Below the pieces are notes generated by a model that saw only the letters and a list, made by a program, of their open reading frames with translations, did no database searches and was not told the DNA's origin. 5,334 bases of DNA from Deltaproteobacteria bacterium (GTDB lineage Bacteria > Desulfobacterota > DSM-4660 > Desulfatiglandales > B25-G16): NCBI GenBank assembly GCA_019308645.1, contig JAFDHR010000184.1, positions 1 through 5,334 on the forward strand. The letters run 5' to 3'. Each line of letters begins with the position of its first letter. Position 1 is the first letter of the stretch. The position numbers and the translations under genes are program-made. Positions 1-3,512 of the stretch are shown piece after piece.

Positions 1-265
1 TCTGACTTGGTGTTAGTTTCGGGTAATGAGAAGAGATTTGATCAAGGATGTTTTTCATTAATTATTGATGAAAGTGTTTCATCTAAAATTATTCTAATGA
101 AAGCTTTTCTTCTTCTATTTTTTTTTCATTTTTTTTTCAAGTATTTTTTCAGTATTTTTTCCATTGAAAGAATTAAGATAACAGCGGAAGCCATTAGATA
201 CATTCAGCCCTCCAATTTATCCTTACTATAGGAGGTACAAGCTGAAAGTTAATCGATGAATAAAC
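1..265. other. AT-rich stretch without a supported gene
   Basis: No convincing gene is seen here. One frame stays open from base 1 to a TAG at 229-231, but its second half is mostly Phe, Leu, Ile and Lys codons produced by thymine runs. It has no recognisable motif and no ribosome binding site before a start. The first 30-35 codons could in principle be the tail of a gene entering from the left, which cannot be decided from this window. A GGAGG sequence at 231-235 looks like a ribosome binding site, but no usable ATG, GTG or TTG start lies at normal distance behind it. Confidence 0.5.
118..161. repeat. array of four thymine tracts, possible curved DNA
   Basis: Four thymine runs begin at 118 (9 T), 129 (9 T), 144 (6 T) and 155 (6 T). 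The last two lie in an exact 10-base direct repeat, GTATTTTTTC, at 141-150 and 152-161. The centre-to-centre spacings of about 11, 13.5 and 11 bases are close to one helical turn. A-tracts so spaced are known to bend DNA, so this may be an intrinsically curved segment. Whether it has a role is unknown: it lies some 380 bases upstream of the only good promoter candidate. Confidence 0.45.
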
Positions 266-289
266 TACCCCGCCGCAAGCGGCGGGGTA
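266..289. repeat. GC-rich perfect hairpin, REP-like
   Basis: The arms TACCCCGCCG (266-275) and CGGCGGGGTA (280-289) are perfectly complementary around a CAAG loop, giving a 10-bp stem. It stands out from the AT-rich surroundings. A second hairpin with the same GCAAGC core follows 29 bases later, so the two look like a pair of REP (repetitive extragenic palindrome) units. It could also act as a transcription terminator for a gene to the left, but the thymine runs (302-306, 310-316) are too far from the stem for a canonical intrinsic terminator. Confidence 0.6.
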
Positions 290-318
290 TCAAAATAAGT
301 GTTTTTATCTTTTTTTAG

Positions 319-345
319 CGCAGCAAGCTGCGGGGAATTAAACCC
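319..345. repeat. second REP-like hairpin with conserved tail
   Basis: The arms CGCAG (319-323) and CTGCG (328-332) enclose the same CAAG loop as the hairpin at 266-289. They are followed by GGGAATTAAACCC, in which GGG and CCC could also pair. Stem-loop units with a GGGAATTAAACCC-like tail resemble REP elements that are mobilised by REP-associated tyrosine transposases (RAYT). That family assignment is from memory and no transposase gene is present in the window. Together with the first hairpin it would form a two-unit element of about 80 bases. Confidence 0.5.
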
Positions 346-379
346 TACAGATTTCGCATTGTCCTTCAAGTGATTAGGG

Positions 380-397
380 TAATCTGTGTAATCTGTG
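380..397. repeat. tandem 9-base repeat TAATCTGTG x2
   Basis: TAATCTGTG occurs twice without a gap (380-388, 389-397) and is followed by GATTAAAATC. Just behind it AAAATCT and AGATTTT (402-408, 410-416) form a short AT-only inverted repeat. Similar AATCTGTGTAATCTGTGG strings are scattered in intergenic regions of various bacteria, as far as I recall. No function can be assigned. Confidence 0.4.
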
Positions 398-539
398 GAT
401 TAAAATCTTAGATTTTGCACAACATTGTCGTAAATATAGGCTCAGGGAAAAACCATCACAGAGAACTTCTTTGAAAACAGGGTTGGCAATTATAATGTTT
501 TTTACCGATTTGATTTCTTGCATGACTTTAAAAATCTCA

Positions 540-569
540 TTGACAAAGCAAAGAAATAAAAATTATAAA
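540..569 (+). promoter_or_regulatory. sigma-70-type promoter for the cluster
   Basis: A perfect -35 hexamer TTGACA (540-545) is followed after 18 bases by TATAAA (564-569), or after 17 bases by TTATAA (563-568). This is the best promoter match in the leader. Transcription would start near 576 and leave an untranslated leader of about 85 bases before the ATG at 662. It is placed to drive the whole four-gene cluster, since no promoter of similar quality is evident in the short gaps further down. Assignment is by pattern only. Confidence 0.6.
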
Positions 570-591
570 TTAGCCACACAAAAATACATAC

Positions 592-627
592 TATCTCTGG
601 CATCCCATCTATATGGTTACAGAGATA
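592..627. promoter_or_regulatory. leader inverted repeat between promoter and first RBS
   Basis: TATCTCTG (592-599) and CAGAGATA (620-627) are perfectly complementary 8-base arms separated by 20 bases. Inside, CCAT (605-608) can pair with ATGG (613-616), giving a two-part hairpin. It lies wholly in the predicted transcript, 25 bases before the ribosome binding site. It could be an RNA leader structure that influences translation of the first gene, or a two-fold protein-binding site just downstream of the promoter. No known riboswitch class is recognised. Confidence 0.4.
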
Positions 628-651
628 TAAAGAGGTTATAAGCTTTTATTT

Positions 652-656
652 GAGGT
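652..656 (+). promoter_or_regulatory. ribosome binding site deciding the ATG at 662
   Basis: GAGGT at 652-656 precedes ATG 662 by 5 bases, a normal Shine-Dalgarno spacing. A longer frame could begin with TTG at 650, but that codon sits at and inside this site and would add only Met-Arg-Leu-Ile. The ATG at 662, giving a protein that starts [13 protein letters not shown], is therefore chosen. Confidence 0.7.
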
Positions 657-661
657 TGATT

Positions 662-1057
662 ATGTCCGAAGACAATATAGGCTCAGTGATGGTGGTAGGC
701 GCAGGAATCACTGGTATGCAGACTGCTCTGGATTTAGCTAATTCAGGCTACTATGTATATCTTATTGAAAGATCCCCATCCATAGGTGGTGTAATGTCCC
801 AGCTCGATAAGACATTCCCCACCAATGACTGTGCCATGTGAATTATTTCACCCAAACTGGTCGAGGTCGGCCGGCATCTAAACATCGAGATCATAACGTA
901 TGCAGATATTGAATCTGTAGAAGGTTCTGCTGGAAATTTTAAGGTCAGGGTTAAAAAACGGGCCCGCAGTGTAAACACAGACCTTTGTACTGGCTGTGGC
1001 CTTTGCGTTGAAAACTGTCCAGTAACAAATCAACCACTTACTACTTTAGGGGAATAA
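662..1057 (+). CDS. hdrA: HdrA N-terminal FAD/ferredoxin fragment, selenoprotein (TGA codon 60 = Sec)
   Basis: This is a stand-alone piece of heterodisulfide reductase subunit A (HdrA), 131 residues if TGA 839-841 is read through. Full HdrA is 650 residues or more. The order seen is: an FAD/ADP-binding Rossmann motif GAGITG (residues 13-18) with acidic E36 at the end of the second strand; the HdrA signature [13 protein letters not shown] (47-59); the in-frame TGA at codon 60; [10 protein letters not shown] (63-72), a typical HdrA continuation; and a [4Fe-4S] ferredoxin motif with C109, C112, C115 and C119. HdrA proteins normally have Cys at the TGA position (NDCSMC), so a CxxU motif is inferred. 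The frame stays open and conserved for 71 codons after the TGA to TAA 1055-1057. A SECIS-like hairpin follows the TGA. The remaining flavin domain is absent here but occurs in the gene at 3513, which lacks exactly this part. The two products probably form one FAD domain. Alternatives are a truncated pseudogene, or a 59-residue product if Sec is not inserted. Confidence 0.85.
839..874 (+). promoter_or_regulatory. selenocysteine TGA with bacterial SECIS-like stem-loop
   Basis: After TGA 839-841 comes a spacer of 15 bases and then a stem CTGGTCG (857-863) pairing with CGGCCGG (868-874), seven pairs including two G-U. The apical loop is AGGU (864-867). The loop begins 23 bases after the TGA and has G as its second base. 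Bacterial SECIS elements bound by SelB are known for a small apical loop with an early G, about 16-37 bases after the UGA. The E. coli fdhF element has an AGGUCU loop, very like this one. The same bases encode LVEVGR, a conserved HdrA stretch, so the hairpin could partly reflect coding constraint. It was paired by eye and not folded by program. Confidence 0.65.
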
Positions 1058-1061
1058 GCAC

Positions 1062-1559
1062 ATGGCAGAGGTAGGTTCACCCAACTCCCATCAACCTGTT
1101 GAGATCGATTACATAGAACTCGACACAATAATTGAAGAGCAGTTTAATATGGATAAAGAAAACCTGATTATGATTCTTCAGGCAATCCAAAGGAAATATA
1201 ATTACTTACCACAGGCATCGCTCATATATCTTGCAGAGAAGATAGATGTTCCCATCAGTAAGATTTTTGGGGTTGGCACATTCTACAGCACCTTCAGCCT
1301 CGAACCAAGGGGCAAACACATCATTTCTGTGTGCCTAGGCACTGCCTGCCATGTGAGAGGCGCTCAAAGGGTTAGAGAAAGCATTCAAGAAGCCTTGAAT
1401 ATAGAAGATGGCCAGACCACAGAAGATATGCGTTTTACCCTTGAATCGGTACGTTGTCTTGGTTGCTGTAGCCTTGGACCTGTTGTAAGAGTTGATGATG
1501 ATATTCATGGCCGAATCACATCGGATATGACAGGAAAGATATTAGAGAACTATAATTAG
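1062..1559 (+). CDS. nuoE: NuoE-like [2Fe-2S] subunit of NADH dehydrogenase module
   Basis: The product is 165 residues, the usual size of the 24-kDa/NuoE family (thioredoxin-like [2Fe-2S] ferredoxin). An N-terminal helical part (about 20-85), with family-typical IFGVGTFYSTF (68-78), precedes the thioredoxin-like fold. The cluster ligands follow the NuoE pattern Cx4C ... Cx3C: C91 and C96 in CLGTACHVRGA, C132 and C136 in CLGCCSLGP. The subunit works with the next gene product as the NAD(H)-oxidising or -reducing diaphorase and is cytoplasmic, with no signal or membrane segment. ATG 1062 lies 4 bases after the stop of the HdrA fragment, with AGGGG (1048-1052) nine bases upstream, so the two genes are probably co-translated. 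The rest of complex I is not present and the neighbours are HdrA-like, so this is probably not respiratory complex I. It belongs to the set of NuoE paralogues used in bifurcating complexes, such as HydC/HndA and BamG of class II benzoyl-CoA reductase. Confidence 0.93.
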   Translation: MAEVGSPNSHQPVEIDYIELDTIIEEQFNMDKENLIMILQAIQRKYNYLPQASLIYLAEKIDVPISKIFGVGTFYSTFSLEPRGKHIISVCLGTACHVRGAQRVRESIQEALNIEDGQTTEDMRFTLESVRCLGCCSLGPVVRVDDDIHGRITSDMTGKILENYN

Positions 1560-1577
1560 ATAGGATGAGCTAATACA

Positions 1578-3491
1578 GTGCAACGTGAAAGGAAAATTCA
1601 GTCCGTTGAGGATGTAGAAAAGATACAACAGGAGTATAGCAAACAACTGTATTATCCTGATGGTATTAAGGTGAATATAGGGATGGCATCATGCGGCATA
1701 GCAGCCGGTGCTAAGGCATCCCTTGAAAAGGCTCTAAAAGAACTTCCCCAGGACAATGGCACCCAAATCTGCCAGACTGGATGCATTGGTTTCTGTGAAG
1801 AAGAACCCTTGGTTGAGATATTTGCAGCTGGCAGACCACGGGTTATTTACAGACATATCACTGCAGACAAGATCCTTGATACAATCCAGGGTTATATCCA
1901 AGGGAATTATAATAAAAAGTGGATCCTAGGACAGATGCGCGATCCCCGCTCTTTATTAGAGAACAACAGTGAAAATCCTCTCTCTGAAGTCAAGCCATTA
2001 GAAGAAATCCCTTTCTTAGAGGATATTCCATTCTACAATAAACAGATAAAGATTGCCTTACGTAATTGCGGCTATATTGACCCTGATTGCATTGAAGAAT
2101 ATATCGCCAGGGGAGGATATCGTGCCTTTATGAGAGCTCTTTCACAGATGCAACCAGCCCAGCTAATTAATACCATTAAAGAGTCAGGATTAAGAGGCAG
2201 AGGCGGCGGGGGTTTTCTAACAGGGGTTAAGTGGGAGACCTGCGCAAAACAGCCTGGAGAAAGATATATAATCTGTAACGCTGATGAAGGTGACCCTGGC
2301 GCCTATATGGATAGAAGCATTTTAGAGGGAGACCCCCATAGCATCCTTGAGGGAATGCTGATTGCAGGGCTTGCCATTGGATCGAATCAAGGCTTTATCT
2401 ATGTCCGACATGAATATCCCTTAGCAGTAAAACGGCTGGTCACAGCAATCAAGCAAACAGAGAATTACGGATTGCTTGGTGACAATATTGCAGGATCTGA
2501 TTTTAGCTTTCATATCAAGATCTCCACCGGAGCAGGGGCCTTTGTTTGTGGTGAATCAACAGCCTTGATGGCCTCTTTGGAGGGTAATGTTGGCAGACCC
2601 AGGGCCAAATACATTCATACTGTAGAAAAGGGTTTCAGGAATATGCCCTCAAACCTGAATAATGTAGAAACCTTTGCAAATGTCCCGGTTATTCTCTCAC
2701 GAGGCGCTGAATGGCACGCCAGCATGGGTACAGACAATAGCAAAGGCACAAAGGTGTTTAGTCTTGTGGGCAAGATAAACAATACTGGTCTGGTAGAAGT
2801 ACCCATGGGAATCTCTCTCAAGGATATTGTATTTACTGTAGGTGGTGGGATCCCTAAGAAGAAAAAATTTAAGGCTGTCCAAACAGGTGGCCCTTCAGGA
2901 GGATGTATTCCTGAGAAGTTCCTCAATCTCCCTGTAGATTACCAGGAGCTGGCCAAGGTTGGCTCTATTATGGGCTCTGGTGGTATGATTGTTATGGATC
3001 AGGATACCTGCATGGTAGATTTGGCCCGCTATTTTTTGGATTTCCTCAAAGAAGAATCCTGCGGTCAATGTACTCCTTGCAGGGAAGGGATCAAACAGAT
3101 GCTGGATATTCTTACTGATATATGTCAGGGCAACGGAAAGGAAGGGGATATCGAGCTCCTTGAAGAACTGGGTGATATGATTCAAGAATTTTCTCTCTGC
3201 GGATTAGGCACATCAGCCCCAAATCCCGTGCTGACGACCATCCGTTATTTCCGTGAAGAGTACGAGGCCCATATCAAGGACAAAAGATGTCCAGCAGGGG
3301 TCTGCAAGGCTCTCTTCCATTACGAGATTGATGAAGAGGCCTGTACTGGCTGTCACCTCTGTGCCATTAAATGCCCCCAGGAGGCAATCACTGGTGAAAA
3401 GAAAGAGCCTCACCAGTTAGATCAGAGTAAGTGTATCAAGTGTGGCATCTGTTACGATGCCTGTAAGTTTGATGCCATTGTTGTGAAATAG
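1578..3491 (+). CDS. nuoF: NuoF-like NADH/FMN Fe-S subunit (HydB/HndC/BamH type)
   Basis: This 637-residue flavoprotein has three parts, longer than complex-I NuoF (about 440) and typical of the HydB/HndC type. First, an N-terminal thioredoxin-like [2Fe-2S] domain (about 30-110) with C39, C65 and CIGFC (C69, C73). Second, the NuoF core: glycine-rich FMN/NAD loop GRGGGGF (207-213), NADEGDPGAYMDR (234-246), and ESCGQCTPC (C495, C498, C501) with C541 for the N3-type [4Fe-4S] cluster. Third, a C-terminal 2x[4Fe-4S] ferredoxin with C589/592/595/599 and C619/622/625/629. It should carry hydride/electron exchange between NAD(P)H and Fe-S clusters. The start is GTG 1578, with AGGATGAG (1562-1569) upstream and a same-frame stop at 1566-1568. 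The usual GEETAL motif near the nucleotide site reads GESTAL (325-330). The gap to nuoE is 18 bases, so one operon is likely. It is cytoplasmic. The partner is the NuoG/HdrA fusion just downstream. Confidence 0.94.
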   Translation: MQRERKIQSVEDVEKIQQEYSKQLYYPDGIKVNIGMASCGIAAGAKASLEKALKELPQDNGTQICQTGCIGFCEEEPLVEIFAAGRPRVIYRHITADKILDTIQGYIQGNYNKKWILGQMRDPRSLLENNSENPLSEVKPLEEIPFLEDIPFYNKQIKIALRNCGYIDPDCIEEYIARGGYRAFMRALSQMQPAQLINTIKESGLRGRGGGGFLTGVKWETCAKQPGERYIICNADEGDPGAYMDRSILEGDPHSILEGMLIAGLAIGSNQGFIYVRHEYPLAVKRLVTAIKQTENYGLLGDNIAGSDFSFHIKISTGAGAFVCGESTALMASLEGNVGRPRAKYIHTVEKGFRNMPSNLNNVETFANVPVILSRGAEWHASMGTDNSKGTKVFSLVGKINNTGLVEVPMGISLKDIVFTVGGGIPKKKKFKAVQTGGPSGGCIPEKFLNLPVDYQELAKVGSIMGSGGMIVMDQDTCMVDLARYFLDFLKEESCGQCTPCREGIKQMLDILTDICQGNGKEGDIELLEELGDMIQEFSLCGLGTSAPNPVLTTIRYFREEYEAHIKDKRCPAGVCKALFHYEIDEEACTGCHLCAIKCPQEAITGEKKEPHQLDQSKCIKCGICYDACKFDAIVVK

Positions 3492-3512
3492 TTAAAAAAA
3501 AGAGCATTCTAT

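Noticed and set aside
7..231. Open frame of 74 codons starting with TTG
   Set aside because: The second half is low-complexity Phe/Leu/Ile from thymine runs, there is no ribosome binding site, and no domain is recognisable. It stays possible only that the first bases are the tail of a gene to the left.
266..316. Intrinsic terminator (hairpin plus T runs)
   Set aside because: The T runs at 302-306 and 310-316 begin 12 or more bases after the stem, so it does not fit a canonical terminator.
256..318. 20-codon ATG frame through the first REP-like hairpin
   Set aside because: The GGAGG at 231-235 is about 20 bases from the ATG, too far for initiation, and the peptide is just a translation of the hairpin.
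471..496. Second promoter TTGAAA ... TATAAT
   Set aside because: The -10 is perfect but the spacing of 14 bases is too short. The pair at 540-569 is much better.
433..686. 13-base direct repeat AATATAGGCTCAG at 433-445 and 674-686
   Set aside because: One copy is in the leader and one in the HdrA coding start, with no similarity on either side. A chance match of this length is plausible in a 5.3-kb window.
839..1057. Pseudogene explanation for the HdrA fragment (nonsense mutation at 839)
   Set aside because: There is one TGA only, exactly at a Cys position, with a SECIS-like hairpin behind it, intact conserved motifs after it, and tight coupling to nuoE. Simple decay is less likely, though not excluded.
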